Assembly: GCF_016785085.1 (NCBI RefSeq)
Contig: NZ_JAENHO010000001.1
Coordinates: 966,631-1,030,630 of the forward strand
DNA: 64,000 bases
Origin: Paractinoplanes lichenicola
GTDB taxonomy: Bacteria > Actinomycetota > Actinomycetes > Mycobacteriales > Micromonosporaceae
Direction: 5' to 3'
The translations under genes were made by a program, and so were the position numbers. The notes below the pieces were generated by a model. That model saw only the letters and a list, made by a program, of their open reading frames with translations. It ran no database searches and was not told the DNA's origin. Positions 25,713 through 35,045 of the stretch are shown here, piece by piece. Within the stretch, counting starts at the first letter, position 1; each line of letters starts with the position of its first letter.

Positions 25713-26612
25713 ATGGCCGAGTTCTCGCTGAGCGGGCTGCGGGCGGTGCAGCAGGTCGCCGCGACGGGGTCGTTCACAGCCGCGGCCGACGCCCTCGGCT
25801 ACACCCAGTCCGCCATCTCGCGGCAGGTCGCCGCCATGGAACAGGTCGCGGGCGCGCCGCTGTTCGAACGGCACGCCCGGGGCGTACGGCCCACGACCGT
25901 CGGCGAGGTGCTGCTGCGGCACGCCACCGTGCTGCTCGACGCGGCCGCGGCCGCCGAGCGGGAACTGGCCGCCGCCCGCGAGCGTCCGGCCGGGCGGCTC
26001 GTCGTCGGCGTCTACCCCACCGGGCATCTCGTGCTGCTGCCCCGCGCCCTCGCGCTGCTGCACCAGGAACATCCCGGCATCGAGGTCAGCCCGCACAGCA
26101 ACGGGTCGCGGTCGCTGCTGCGGATGCTGCGGGCGCACCAGGTGGAGGTCGCGATCATCGTGCGCGCGCCCGGCGACGACTACGACCTCACCGGCCTGCG
26201 GCACGAACGGCTGCTGGGCGCCCGGCTGCGGGTCGCGGTGCCCGACAACCACCGGCTCGCCGGGCGGGTGTCGGTGACGCCCGACGACCTCCGCGACGAG
26301 TCCTGGATCGTGGGCGCGGCCGGCCCGGGCGACGGCCACCTCGGGGCCTGGCCCGGCATCGACCAGCCCCGAATCGCGTACGCGGTCAAGGACTGGCACG
26401 CGCGGCTCGGCATGGTGGCCGCCGGGCTCGGCATCACCCAGGTGCCCGGGTCGGTGATGTCGATGATGTCCCGGGGCATCACCGCCCTGCGGGTCGACGA
26501 CGACGGCCCGCACACCCGGCACGTCCTCGCCGTGACCCCGCAGACCGGCAACCCGCTGGCGGCCACCTTCGTCGGGGTGCTGCGCCGGGTGGCCGGCGCA
26601 GACGCCCTGTGA
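25713..26612 (+). CDS. LysR-family transcriptional regulator
   Basis: 299 residues. N-terminal winged helix (about 1-62) with SFTAAADALGYTQSAISRQVAAME. C-terminal periplasmic-binding-type effector domain (about 88-295). The ATG at 25713 (MAEFSLSGLRAVQQV) gives the normal LysR start; an ATG at 25695 adds six residues. It is divergent from an SDR gene, the usual arrangement for a LysR regulator and its target. Effector unknown. Confidence 0.87.
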   Translation: MAEFSLSGLRAVQQVAATGSFTAAADALGYTQSAISRQVAAMEQVAGAPLFERHARGVRPTTVGEVLLRHATVLLDAAAAAERELAAARERPAGRLVVGVYPTGHLVLLPRALALLHQEHPGIEVSPHSNGSRSLLRMLRAHQVEVAIIVRAPGDDYDLTGLRHERLLGARLRVAVPDNHRLAGRVSVTPDDLRDESWIVGAAGPGDGHLGAWPGIDQPRIAYAVKDWHARLGMVAAGLGITQVPGSVMSMMSRGITALRVDDDGPHTRHVLAVTPQTGNPLAATFVGVLRRVAGADAL

Positions 26613-26616
26613 ACGG

Positions 26617-29600
26617 TCAGGCCGGTGGCAGCGCCCTGATCACCGTCTCGGTGACCGTGGCCGCGGCGCCCTTGGCGGTCATCCGCAGCGAGGCATAGCC
26701 GGTTCCCGTCAGGGCGGCCCGGTAGGTGCCGCCGGCCCCCGGGCGGACCGCCACCGCCTGCCACGTCGCGCCGTCGTCGTAGGACGCCGCGAGCGTCATC
26801 GACCGGGTGCCGGCCGGGGGCGTCAGGCGGACCCCGGAGGCGAGCGGCTCGATCCGTACGGTGTCGAGGGCCGGCGCCGCCGCCGGGTCGGTGAACGTCC
26901 AGTCGACGGTGGAGGCCGTGGACGAGACGGCCACGGCGGGGCGGCTGTGTTCGAGGCGCAGCCGATAACCGGCCCGGTTCCGTGGCGCCCGGAGGGTGGC
27001 CTCGCCGGCGAGGTCGGCGAACGCCACCTGCTGACCGTCGCGGAACAGGGTCGTGCGGCCGGTCGCGCCGGTGGTGGTGCCGGCGTGCCCGGCGCTGTCG
27101 CAGTCCATCGCGACCCGCACCCGCAGCCGGTCCCCGGTCCACGTGATGCCGTCGCCGGTCAGGCAGGGTGCGATGACGGGGGCGTTGTAGGCGGCCGTGT
27201 ACTCGCGGCCGGCCTCGTAGCGCCGCGGCTCCCCCACGACGCGTACCTCTTCGTAGCCTTCTTCCTCCCGCCACTCGTACAGTCCGGTGCTCCACGAGAC
27301 ACCGCCGGCCGTGCTGAAGTAACGGTTCGCGGACGCGTCGGTGGTGAGCGCGGCGAACGTCAACGGGATCCCGGGAACGTGCACGCCCGCCATCATCTCG
27401 AGCTGGCTGCCGGTCAGCTGGTGGCCGATCTCGCCCGTCTCGGCCGCCAGGTCGCGGGCGGTGACCGTGCCGGTGAAGCCGTTCGGCGCGCGTCCCTTGA
27501 GCGGCCAGGCCAGGTGGTAGACGCCGGTGCCGGACGTGTAGGCCAGCCGCACCAGCGAGGTCAGGGCGTCGCCGTTCCCGCCGAGCTGCGCGCTGCGCAG
27601 GGTGCCGCCGTAGCTGTTGGCGGCGTAGGCGGCCCAGCCGGTCGGCGTCCGTACGCCGAACTCGACCGCCCCGGCGTCGAACCGGGCCCCGGCGTCCGGC
27701 AGCGTGGCGGTCACGGGCTTGGCCGTACGGGTGTCCACAGTGATGTCGGTGGCGGCGGTGACCGTCACCGCGGGCTGCGCGATCGCGACGCTGGTGTAGG
27801 TGCCGTCCGCCGCCTCGGCGAAGTACTGGGTGAGGATCGCGTACCGCCCGGTGGGCACGCGCAGGCTCAGATCGGGCGTCCACGGGTAGTCGAAGACGCT
27901 GTCGTGCAGGTACGGCGTGTCCAGCCCGATGACCTGGGTGTAGTGGTCCTCGGTGGGCAGCCCGTCGAGGCCGAGCACGTGCAGGTCGAGGCCGGCGCGG
28001 GCCCGTTCGCGCACCACGGCGACCGGGGTGGTGACGACCTGGTCGCCGGCCGTGGCGGTGAGCCGTCCGGTGTGGGCGCCACCGGTCACGGTGGCCGGGA
28101 CAGCGACCTGGGCGGTGGCCACTCCGCCGGCGGCGACGGTCAGCGTGGTGGTGCTGACCGTGAACGGTGCGGTCACGCGGAGGGCGAGCTTGAGTGGCCG
28201 GGGTCCGTGGTTGCGATAGGTGACGCTCTTGGCGGCGGTCTGCGTGCCCAGGCTCAGGCTCGGCGGGTCGGCCACCACGGTCGCCTTCACCGCGCGGGCC
28301 ACGTCGATCCGGCCCGCGCCCTGCGAGTACGCGCCGAGCCCGTCGGTGGGCCGGGCCGCACCCATCAGGCCGGCCTTGAGCTGCGCGGGCGTCCAATCCG
28401 GGTGCTTCTGGGCGAGGATGGCGGCGCCACCGGCCACGTGCGGCGCGGCGAACGAAGTGCCACTGCCCACCTCGTACGGGCCCGGGCCGGCGTCGACGCT
28501 GAGCGCGTGCGTGATATCGACGCCGGGGCCGGTGATCTCGGGTTTGATGCTCTCGCCGTCGAGGCCCGGTCCCCGGCTGCTGAAGTCGGCCAGCCGGTCG
28601 TCGGAGTCGACGGCCCCGACGCTGAGCGCGGCCGGGGCGTCGGCCGGCGAGTTGATGAGGTAGTCGTCGCCGTTAGCCGGGTCGTTGCCGTTGTTGCCGT
28701 CGTTGCCCGCGGCGACCACGAACAGGGTGCCGTAACGGTCGGTCAGCTCGTCGACCGCGGTCTCGAGCGGGTCGTTGCCCGGGGTGTTCGGGAAGCCCAG
28801 GCTCATGTTGACGACCTTGGCCCGCTGGGCGCCGGCGACCCAGTCCATGGCGGCGATGACCGCGGACTCGGTCACCTCGAAGTCGCCGACCTTGGCCGAG
28901 ACCAGCCGGACACCCGGCGCGACGCCGCGGTAGCGCCCGTCGGACGCCGTGCCCTGCCCGGCCAGGATGGAGGCGACGGCGGTGCCGTGGCCGAGCCGGT
29001 CGTGCACGTCCTCGGTGGTGGGTGTGCCGGTCGAGAAGTCGGTCTGCGCGGCGACGACCGGGGCGAGGTCGGGATGGGTGACGTCGACCCCGGAGTCGAT
29101 CACGCCGACGGTCACCCCCGCGCCGGTGAGCCCCTGCTGCCAGGCCAGGGGCGCGCCGATCTGCTGGGCCCCGGCGGCCGCGGTGAACGTGCCCTTGGCG
29201 TCGAGCCAGACCTTGCCGGCGCCGGTGCGGGCCTTCCAGTCCCGGGCCAGGTTCCGCTTCGGCGTACGGACGGCGGTGGCCCCGATCCCGGCCAGGGTGC
29301 GCACCCGGGCCCCGCTCACGGCGGCGCCACCGCTCGTGATCAGCGGCAGGTCGGCCCGCCGGTCGTCGTAGCCGGCCGCGACGAGCCCGGTGACGTCGAA
29401 CAGCCGGGCGTCGAGCTTGTCCGCGCGCAGCAGCGGCAGCGCGTCGGCCGGGACGACCCGGGCGCGGCCGCCGGCCGTACTGGTCGCCATGGGGATGCCG
29501 GACCGGCCGGGCCCGGGAGTCACCGTGACGGCGCCCCCGTCGAGGGTGACCCGGTCGCCGGTGATCAGCGTGACCGTCCGCGCCGCGACGGCGGGCGTCA

Positions 29601-29700
29601 CCTCGGCGGCGTGCGCCGCGCTCCCGGCGACGACCACGGCCGACAAGGCCAGGACCAGCGCACCGGCCGCAGCCATCGATCTTCTTCGTGATGTGAACAC
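26617..29700 (-). CDS. Large secreted subtilisin-family (S8) serine protease
   Basis: About 1027 residues. From the GTG at 29700 the protein begins VFTSRRRSMAAAGALVLALS, which gives a signal peptide with a basic n-region. An ATG at 29676 is the alternative. A pro-region is followed by the S8 catalytic domain with Asp (VGVIDSGVDVTHPDL), His (LGHGTAVASILAG), oxyanion Asn (FVVAAGNDGNNG) and Ser (GTSFAAPHVAGGAAIL). The last 500 residues are beta-rich, with Fn3-like sequence, and probably bind substrate or cell wall. The gene ends 4 bp before the convergent LysR stop. Confidence 0.9.
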   Translation of the reverse strand: MFTSRRRSMAAAGALVLALSAVVVAGSAAHAAEVTPAVAARTVTLITGDRVTLDGGAVTVTPGPGRSGIPMATSTAGGRARVVPADALPLLRADKLDARLFDVTGLVAAGYDDRRADLPLITSGGAAVSGARVRTLAGIGATAVRTPKRNLARDWKARTGAGKVWLDAKGTFTAAAGAQQIGAPLAWQQGLTGAGVTVGVIDSGVDVTHPDLAPVVAAQTDFSTGTPTTEDVHDRLGHGTAVASILAGQGTASDGRYRGVAPGVRLVSAKVGDFEVTESAVIAAMDWVAGAQRAKVVNMSLGFPNTPGNDPLETAVDELTDRYGTLFVVAAGNDGNNGNDPANGDDYLINSPADAPAALSVGAVDSDDRLADFSSRGPGLDGESIKPEITGPGVDITHALSVDAGPGPYEVGSGTSFAAPHVAGGAAILAQKHPDWTPAQLKAGLMGAARPTDGLGAYSQGAGRIDVARAVKATVVADPPSLSLGTQTAAKSVTYRNHGPRPLKLALRVTAPFTVSTTTLTVAAGGVATAQVAVPATVTGGAHTGRLTATAGDQVVTTPVAVVRERARAGLDLHVLGLDGLPTEDHYTQVIGLDTPYLHDSVFDYPWTPDLSLRVPTGRYAILTQYFAEAADGTYTSVAIAQPAVTVTAATDITVDTRTAKPVTATLPDAGARFDAGAVEFGVRTPTGWAAYAANSYGGTLRSAQLGGNGDALTSLVRLAYTSGTGVYHLAWPLKGRAPNGFTGTVTARDLAAETGEIGHQLTGSQLEMMAGVHVPGIPLTFAALTTDASANRYFSTAGGVSWSTGLYEWREEEGYEEVRVVGEPRRYEAGREYTAAYNAPVIAPCLTGDGITWTGDRLRVRVAMDCDSAGHAGTTTGATGRTTLFRDGQQVAFADLAGEATLRAPRNRAGYRLRLEHSRPAVAVSSTASTVDWTFTDPAAAPALDTVRIEPLASGVRLTPPAGTRSMTLAASYDDGATWQAVAVRPGAGGTYRAALTGTGYASLRMTAKGAAATVTETVIRALPPA

Positions 29701-29740
29701 AACCACGAAGACGCGCCCGGGCCGGATTTTGTTGACCGCC

Positions 29741-29872
29741 TCAGCCGCCGTAGTGATTCCAGGACCACACGGCAGCGAACGCCACAGCGCCAAGAACCAC
29801 GAGCATCATCAGAGCGAACACGGCGGGCCAGGCCCACGCGACGGGTTCCCGGTCGTTCGGTGCGACGGTCAT
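29741..29872 (-). CDS. Single-span membrane microprotein
   Basis: 43 residues: a short polar start (MTVAPNDREPVAWAW), one membrane span (PAVFALMMLVVLGAVAFAAV) and a short tail ending WNHYGG. GGGGAG seven bases before the ATG supports translation. It lies between the subtilisin gene (40 bp downstream) and a hypothetical gene, all on the minus strand. No family recognised. Confidence 0.55.
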   Translation of the reverse strand: MTVAPNDREPVAWAWPAVFALMMLVVLGAVAFAAVWSWNHYGG

Positions 29873-29991
29873 GTTCACTCCCCTGGCTGCCGGTGCGCTG
29901 ACACCTCGATTCTTCGGCGCGGCGCCCCTCGGCACATCTGCGGCCAGTCGGATCCCGACCGGCCCGACTACGACCAAGGTCGTAGGCCCGG

Positions 29992-30396
29992 TCATCCGCT
30001 AGGTTGGTCAGCACGCTCCAAGAAGACGCCTTTACTGGGGCGCCGGAAGTACCCTGAATCGACGAGTACCTCCTCAACGATGTAGCAGGTGTCCTCGGCC
30101 TCGACCCCGACCGTCTGACGTGCATTCTCCCCGGTCAGAGCGGCGCCCAACGCTGTCGGCAGCATCGCCTTGAAATGCCGGAAGCCGTCCATCTGCGCCA
30201 ACGCCTCCACGGCCTTGGCCGGAACCGTCCCCCGAACGGGACTGTCACTCAACAGGTAGACAAGCGTCTTTGCGAAAACGACTAGCTCGAACACGTGATC
30301 AACCTGAACCTCGATCGTGTCCGGCCGAGTCTTCGACCCGAAGATGTCTGCAGCCGAAGCAACCTTACGAGGATCTACCCACATAGTTTTAGGCAC
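29992..30396 (-). CDS. Hypothetical protein
   Basis: 134 residues, soluble, no signal peptide. The N-terminus reads MPKTMWVDPRKVASAADIFG, the middle is helical (VFELVVFAKTLVYLLSDSPV), and the C-terminal part (EAEDTCYIVEEVLVDSGYF) is acidic. No family recognised. GTG at 30396 or ATG at 30384 could start it; neither has a clear ribosome site. Codon third positions are less GC-rich than in neighbours, and the upstream 80 bp are AT-richer, which may point to horizontal origin. Confidence 0.55.
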   Translation of the reverse strand: MPKTMWVDPRKVASAADIFGSKTRPDTIEVQVDHVFELVVFAKTLVYLLSDSPVRGTVPAKAVEALAQMDGFRHFKAMLPTALGAALTGENARQTVGVEAEDTCYIVEEVLVDSGYFRRPSKGVFLERADQPSG

Positions 30397-30479
30397 AAAA
30401 CAGACATTAAGTCAGCATCGAACCTGCAGTCAGAGCACGGGCTGCCATCTCACCCGGGAGAGTCCGCCCCGGGCCACAC

Positions 30480-30707
30480 TCAGTCCGCCATGTTGGTGTT
30501 CTGCTCGCCGAAGTTCCACCTCCAGTCGAGGCGGTGACGGCCGAACGGCTTGTGGCTGCCCTTGCCCGCCGGGAGCAGCTTGATTTCGCCTTCTCGAAGA
30601 TCTCCCGCACGATCCCGGCGCGGGCGGGCGCCGGCCGGCGCGGCGGCGCAGTTAGTGGCGACCGCGGCCACCGCGGCCAGGGCCGTCGCGAGTCGTGCAG
30701 TCCTCAT
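30480..30707 (-). CDS. Small secreted hypothetical protein
   Basis: 75 residues. A signal peptide (MRTARLATALAAVAAVATNC, then AAAPAGA) is followed by a basic mature part of about 47 residues with KLLPAGKGSHKPFGRHRLDWRWNFG. GAGGGA precedes the ATG at 30707. A Cys near residue 20 could be a lipoprotein Cys but the lipobox (ATNC) is poor. Function unknown. Confidence 0.5.
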   Translation of the reverse strand: MRTARLATALAAVAAVATNCAAAPAGARPRRDRAGDLREGEIKLLPAGKGSHKPFGRHRLDWRWNFGEQNTNMAD

Positions 30708-30920
30708 GGGAGTTCCCTCACGCTTCGAGGGATGGGATGCCGGCCGGGCACCATCCATCATCGACTCCCCCGGCGCTCCCGTCGTCCATCGCCGGCGGGA
30801 GGTCGCTCTTCCTCCAGCGGGTGAGACACGTCTGTTCCGCACTGGCGCGGGCTGGTTACTGTACGACTACCGTCGATGACTCGTCGTCACGACGGGGTCT
30901 ATGACTTCGGGGGACGTCAT

Positions 30921-32366
30921 ATGAGTCAGTCGATGCCCAGCTGGGCGCCGCCGCAGCAGCCGCGGCCGCCGGCTCCGCGCAAGAACTCCGATCGCCTGGC
31001 AGTCGCCGTGGGCAATGCCTCGTTGCTGAGCGTCGGGTACATGATGGCGCGGCGCGGTGGACTTGCCTTCTTCAGTTTGCTCGTGACCTTCGGGCTGCTC
31101 GTGATCGCCGTGCCGCGGGTGCACAGCACGACTATCGAGATCGTCGCCGTGGGCTGGTGGCTGATCATGGTTGTGCACGGCTGGTTCCTCGGCGGGGGTT
31201 ACGTCGACACCCGTACGAAGGTCACGCAGCGGATCGTGGCGGTGTGCTTCGCCCTGCCCGTGCTGCTGGGTCTCGGCCTGTTGCGCGCGGACGCCGGGGA
31301 GATCGGGCAGACCGTGACCGACGCCCGGGCGAGCGGCGACTGCACGTACGCGATGGACAGCCTCGACAAGGTCTGGTTCGGGCTGCGCATCGCCAACGCT
31401 CCCCTGGCCGTGCGGGGCGACGCGACCGTCGAGGCGTGCCGGCAGTTGCGCGACGCGGGGGCCGACCTCACCACCGCCCTGAACGGCAGCCCGACCGAGC
31501 TCAACCGGGGTTTCGCGACCCTCGGGAGCGTGCTGGCCGAGCGGCCGGGGCACGAGAGGATGGTCGACACCACGCTCGACGGGTTCCTTACCGCGCTGCC
31601 GGGACCGGAGCCGTGCGGCACGGTGCAGGTCACCGAGTGGCTGGGCAAGCGGCCGGCCAGCAACAACACCCTCGACCGGTCCGCCGAGGTCGTGCCCGAG
31701 CTGGAGCCGAAGGCGCTCACCGGCTGCGCCGACTCCTACCTCGCCGACAAGAAGTGGCAGCAGGCCCGCACGACCTATCAGCAGCTGATCAAGCGATACC
31801 CGAACGACCCGGGCAAGGCCAAGGCGCAGGACGGCATCCTCAAGGCCGACATCGCCATCGAGCTGGACACGGTCCGCCAGCGGCTGCAGGGCGGCCTCGG
31901 GAGCGGCCAGCCCCCGTACTGCGGCAATCCGGCCAAATACCGGCTGGCCCGGCCGGTCAGCAAGGGCACCAACAAGACGCTGTTCTACGGCAACAGCACC
32001 CAGATCGGCCGGCTGCCGGGCTCGTGGAAGGCCACCGACGTCACCAAGGCGGTGCTGGTCGTCTGCGTCGGCCCCGACACCCGTGGGGCGGCCACGCGCA
32101 CCTGCTCGTATCGCGGCCAGTTCGGCCTGGGCCGCCGCTATCCGGTGACCTTCCACAAGGTCGCGGTGCGGGTGAAGGCGTACGAGATCCGCACCGGCCG
32201 GCTGGTGTCGAACCGGGCCCTGCAGTTCGGCGGGTCCAGCTGCCCGGCCACGATCTCGTACCGGACGCCGGCGTACGGCATCGACACGGGGCCGCCGCGA
32301 CACATGGACGTCAAGATCAACGCGAACGACGTGCGGGCGCAGTTCCAGAAGGTCATCACGCGCTGA
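30921..32366 (+). CDS. Membrane protein with TPR-like extracytoplasmic region
   Basis: 481 residues. A proline-rich start (MSQSMPSWAPPQQPRPPAP) is followed by three membrane spans (about residues 48-68, 74-94 and 103-120), then a long soluble part. Within it, LADKKWQQARTTYQQLIKRY around residue 275 looks like a tetratricopeptide unit. Several Cys lie in the last 200 residues. GGGGGACGTCAT before the ATG supports this start over an ATG at 30876. No family recognised beyond these traits. It stands alone with its own upstream region (30708-30920), in which I see nothing else. Confidence 0.72.
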   Translation: MSQSMPSWAPPQQPRPPAPRKNSDRLAVAVGNASLLSVGYMMARRGGLAFFSLLVTFGLLVIAVPRVHSTTIEIVAVGWWLIMVVHGWFLGGGYVDTRTKVTQRIVAVCFALPVLLGLGLLRADAGEIGQTVTDARASGDCTYAMDSLDKVWFGLRIANAPLAVRGDATVEACRQLRDAGADLTTALNGSPTELNRGFATLGSVLAERPGHERMVDTTLDGFLTALPGPEPCGTVQVTEWLGKRPASNNTLDRSAEVVPELEPKALTGCADSYLADKKWQQARTTYQQLIKRYPNDPGKAKAQDGILKADIAIELDTVRQRLQGGLGSGQPPYCGNPAKYRLARPVSKGTNKTLFYGNSTQIGRLPGSWKATDVTKAVLVVCVGPDTRGAATRTCSYRGQFGLGRRYPVTFHKVAVRVKAYEIRTGRLVSNRALQFGGSSCPATISYRTPAYGIDTGPPRHMDVKINANDVRAQFQKVITR

Positions 32367-32468
32367 CGGGCCGCGCGGATCGGGCTCGAAACGAGAGGTA
32401 GGCTGACGCCCATAGATCAACGCGCCTCCACGGTGGACGCGATGATCCACTTCGGTGGGAGGAGTGGC

Positions 32469-33281
32469 GTGGCGGAGAACCCGGCCGGCGACGGCAGCAC
32501 TGACGCGGCGAAGCTGGACGCGGACACACCGCAGACGGCCCGCATCTGGAACTACCTGCTCGGCGGCAAGGACAACTTCGCGGCCGACCGTGCCGTGGGT
32601 GACCAGATCACCGGGGCCATGCCGCATCTGGGGCCGTATGCCCGGTTGAGCCGCAAATATCTGGCGCGGGCCGTGCACTACCTCGCGACCGAGGTCGGCA
32701 TCCGCCAGTTCCTCGACGTGGGCACCGGCCTGCCGACCGCCGACAACACGCACGAGGTGGCGCAGAAGGCCGCGCCCGACTCCCGCATCGTCTACGTCGA
32801 CAACGACCCGCTGGTGCTGGTGCACGCGCGGGCCCTGCTGACCAGCGACCCGCGCGGCGCCACGGCCTACGTCAGCGCCGACCTGCGCGAGCCCGAGGTG
32901 ATCCTGGACGAGGCGGGCAAGACCCTCGACTTCAAGCAGCCCGTCGCGCTCATGCTGATGGGCATCCTCGGCCACGTCGAGAGCGACGACGCGGCCCGGG
33001 CGATCATCGGCCGGCTCATGTCGGCCTTCCCGTCGGGCAGCTACCTGGCGATGTACGACGGCGGCGACACCGACGAGTCGGTGGTCGAGGCGACGCGGAT
33101 CTGGAACGTCGCGGCCGAGCCGAAATATCACCTGCGCAGCCCCGAGCGGATCGCCGGGCTCTTCGAGGGCCTGGAGCTCGTCGAGCCGGGCGTGGTCTCG
33201 GTGACCCGGTGGAAGCCGGACGAGGAGGCCCTCGCCGCGCCCGACATCGCCCAGTTCGCGGCCGTCGGCCGCAAACCTTAA
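32469..33281 (+). CDS. DUF574/Methyltransf_19 SAM-dependent methyltransferase (second copy)
   Basis: 270 residues, paralogue of the gene at 20350. Shared motifs: ARIWNYLLGGKDNFAADRAV, QFLDVGTGLPTADNTHEVAQ and IVYVDNDPLVLVHARALL. The GTG at 32469 is chosen because GGGAGGAG ends five bases before it. Upstream in-frame ATGs (32433, 32442) lie before this ribosome site. An XRE/DUF5753 regulator gene starts 4 bp after its stop, so the two form an operon. This pairing is common for the family in actinobacteria, but the substrate is unknown. Confidence 0.9.
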   Translation: MAENPAGDGSTDAAKLDADTPQTARIWNYLLGGKDNFAADRAVGDQITGAMPHLGPYARLSRKYLARAVHYLATEVGIRQFLDVGTGLPTADNTHEVAQKAAPDSRIVYVDNDPLVLVHARALLTSDPRGATAYVSADLREPEVILDEAGKTLDFKQPVALMLMGILGHVESDDAARAIIGRLMSAFPSGSYLAMYDGGDTDESVVEATRIWNVAAEPKYHLRSPERIAGLFEGLELVEPGVVSVTRWKPDEEALAAPDIAQFAAVGRKP

Positions 33282-33285
33282 CTCC

Positions 33286-34161
33286 ATGGCGTCGGGAAAC
33301 GAAGCCGGCGGCTCGGCCGTACGCCGGATCCAGCTGGGCGCCCGGCTTCGTGCCCTGCGGCTGGCCAACGGGTTGTCGCGCGAACAGGCGGGCTTCCCGA
33401 TCCGCGCGTCCGAATCCAAGATCAGCCGGATGGAGCTGGGCCGGGTCGGCTTCAAGGAACGTGACGTCTCCGACCTGCTCACGCTGTACGGCGTGCACGA
33501 CGAGGCCGAACGGCAGCGGCTGCTCACGCTCACCCGCGAGTCGAACCTGCCGAGCTGGTGGCACAACTACGCCGACGTGCTCGACACCTGGTTCCAGAAC
33601 TACCTCGACCTCGAGCAGGCCGCCGAGCTGATCCGCACGTACGAGGTGCAGTTCGTCCCCGGCCTGCTGCAGACCGACGCGTACGCCCGGGCCGTGATCA
33701 AGCTGGGCTTCGGCAACGCCCAGCCCGAGGAGGTCGAGCGCCGCGCGGCCCTGCGAATGAACCGCAAGCGGCTGCTCGACCTGCCCGACGGCCCGCGCCT
33801 GTGGGCGGTGCTGGACGAGGCAGTGCTGCGCCGCCCGATCGGCGGCTACGAGGTGCTGCGGGCCCAGATCGAGTCGCTGATCGAGGTCTCCACCAAGCCC
33901 TCGGTCCGCCTGCAGGTCATGCCGTTCAGCTCGGGCGGCCACGCCGCGGCCGGCGGCGCCTTCAGCATCCTCCGCTTCCCCCACGAGGACCTGCCCGACA
34001 TCGTCTACATCGAACACCTCACCAGCGCCGTCTACCTCGACAAACTCGCCGACGTCGACAAATACACCGAGGCCATCGGCAAGCTGTTCATCGAGGCCGA
34101 TCCGCCCGAGCACACCGCCAAGACCCTCCGCGCCATCCTGGACGACCTGCCGCCCGCCTGA
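33286..34161 (+). CDS. XRE-family regulator with DUF5753 domain
   Basis: 291 residues. N-terminal lambda-repressor-like HTH (about 15-72: LRALRLANGLSREQAGF...SKISRMELGR). The DUF5753 domain (about 100-285) has the typical YEVQFVPGLLQTDAYARAV and LQVMPFSSGGHAAAGGAFSIL blocks. Such regulators usually have a DUF397 partner next door; none is seen here. The gene directly follows the second DUF574 methyltransferase. Its stop is 3 bp from the stop of the convergent aldo/keto reductase. Confidence 0.9.
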   Translation: MASGNEAGGSAVRRIQLGARLRALRLANGLSREQAGFPIRASESKISRMELGRVGFKERDVSDLLTLYGVHDEAERQRLLTLTRESNLPSWWHNYADVLDTWFQNYLDLEQAAELIRTYEVQFVPGLLQTDAYARAVIKLGFGNAQPEEVERRAALRMNRKRLLDLPDGPRLWAVLDEAVLRRPIGGYEVLRAQIESLIEVSTKPSVRLQVMPFSSGGHAAAGGAFSILRFPHEDLPDIVYIEHLTSAVYLDKLADVDKYTEAIGKLFIEADPPEHTAKTLRAILDDLPPA

Positions 34162-34164
34162 CGA

Positions 34165-35034
34165 TCAGGCCTCGGGGATCGGGCGGCCGAACGTTGCGAG
34201 GGTGACGTCGGCCGGTTCCGGGCCGCCGCGCTTGCCGGTTTCCAGGGCGTCGATCGCCGTCAGCTGGTCGGGGGTCAGGTCGAAGTCGAAGACGTCGAAG
34301 TTCTCGGCGATCCGCTTCGGGTTGGTCGACTTCGGGATCACCTGGCGGCCCTGCTGCAGGTGCCAGCGCAGCATCACCTGGGCCGGGGATTTCCCGTACG
34401 CCCGGGCGATGTCGCCGATCACCGGGTCCTCGAGCGTGCTGGTGTGGCCGCTGTCGCGGTAGAACGTGATGCCCCCGATCGGCGCCCACGCCTGGGTCAG
34501 GATGCCGTGCCTTTCCCCGTACGCCTGGACGTCGCGCTGCTGGAAATAGGGGTGCACCTCGATCTGGTTGACCGCGGGCACCACCGTGGCCTTGTCGAGC
34601 AGCTCGGTCAGGTGCTCGACCATGAAGTTGCTGACCCCGATGGCCCGCACCTTGCCGTCGGCCAGCAACGTCTCCAGGGCCCGGTACGCCTCCAGGGTCC
34701 GGCCGAACTCCGACGGCAGGGCCTGGTGCAGGATCAGCAGGTCGATCCGGCCGACACCCAGCTTGGCCGCGCTCTTCTCGAAGCCGTGCAGGGTCTCGTC
34801 GTAGCCGTAGTCGCTGATCCAGATCTTGGTCTCGACGAAGACCTCGGCCCCCGACTTCGCCACGGCCTCGCCGACCGGCCGTTCATTGCCGTACGCGGCC
34901 GCGGTGTCCACATGCCGGTAGCCGGTCGACAGCGCGGTCTCGACGGCGGCGGCGGTCTCGTCGGGCGGGGTCTGGAAGACGCCGAACCCGAGGACGGGCA
35001 TCTCGACGCCGTTGTTGAGCGTGTAGTTGTTCAC
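34165..35034 (-). CDS. Aldo/keto reductase (2,5-diketo-gluconate reductase-like)
   Basis: 289 residues, (beta/alpha)8 NADPH-dependent reductase. MPVLGFGVFQTPPDETAAAV, catalytic Asp and Tyr in HVDTAAAYGNE, Lys in VETKIWISDY, the His equivalent in LLILHQALP, and the cofactor-binding IPKSTNPKRIAEN are all present. GTG at 35034 has AGAGGAACC just upstream. Second gene of a pair with another aldo/keto reductase, 11 bp apart. Physiological substrate unknown. Confidence 0.88.
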   Translation of the reverse strand: MNNYTLNNGVEMPVLGFGVFQTPPDETAAAVETALSTGYRHVDTAAAYGNERPVGEAVAKSGAEVFVETKIWISDYGYDETLHGFEKSAAKLGVGRIDLLILHQALPSEFGRTLEAYRALETLLADGKVRAIGVSNFMVEHLTELLDKATVVPAVNQIEVHPYFQQRDVQAYGERHGILTQAWAPIGGITFYRDSGHTSTLEDPVIGDIARAYGKSPAQVMLRWHLQQGRQVIPKSTNPKRIAENFDVFDFDLTPDQLTAIDALETGKRGGPEPADVTLATFGRPIPEA

Positions 35035-35045
35035 GGTGGTTCCTC

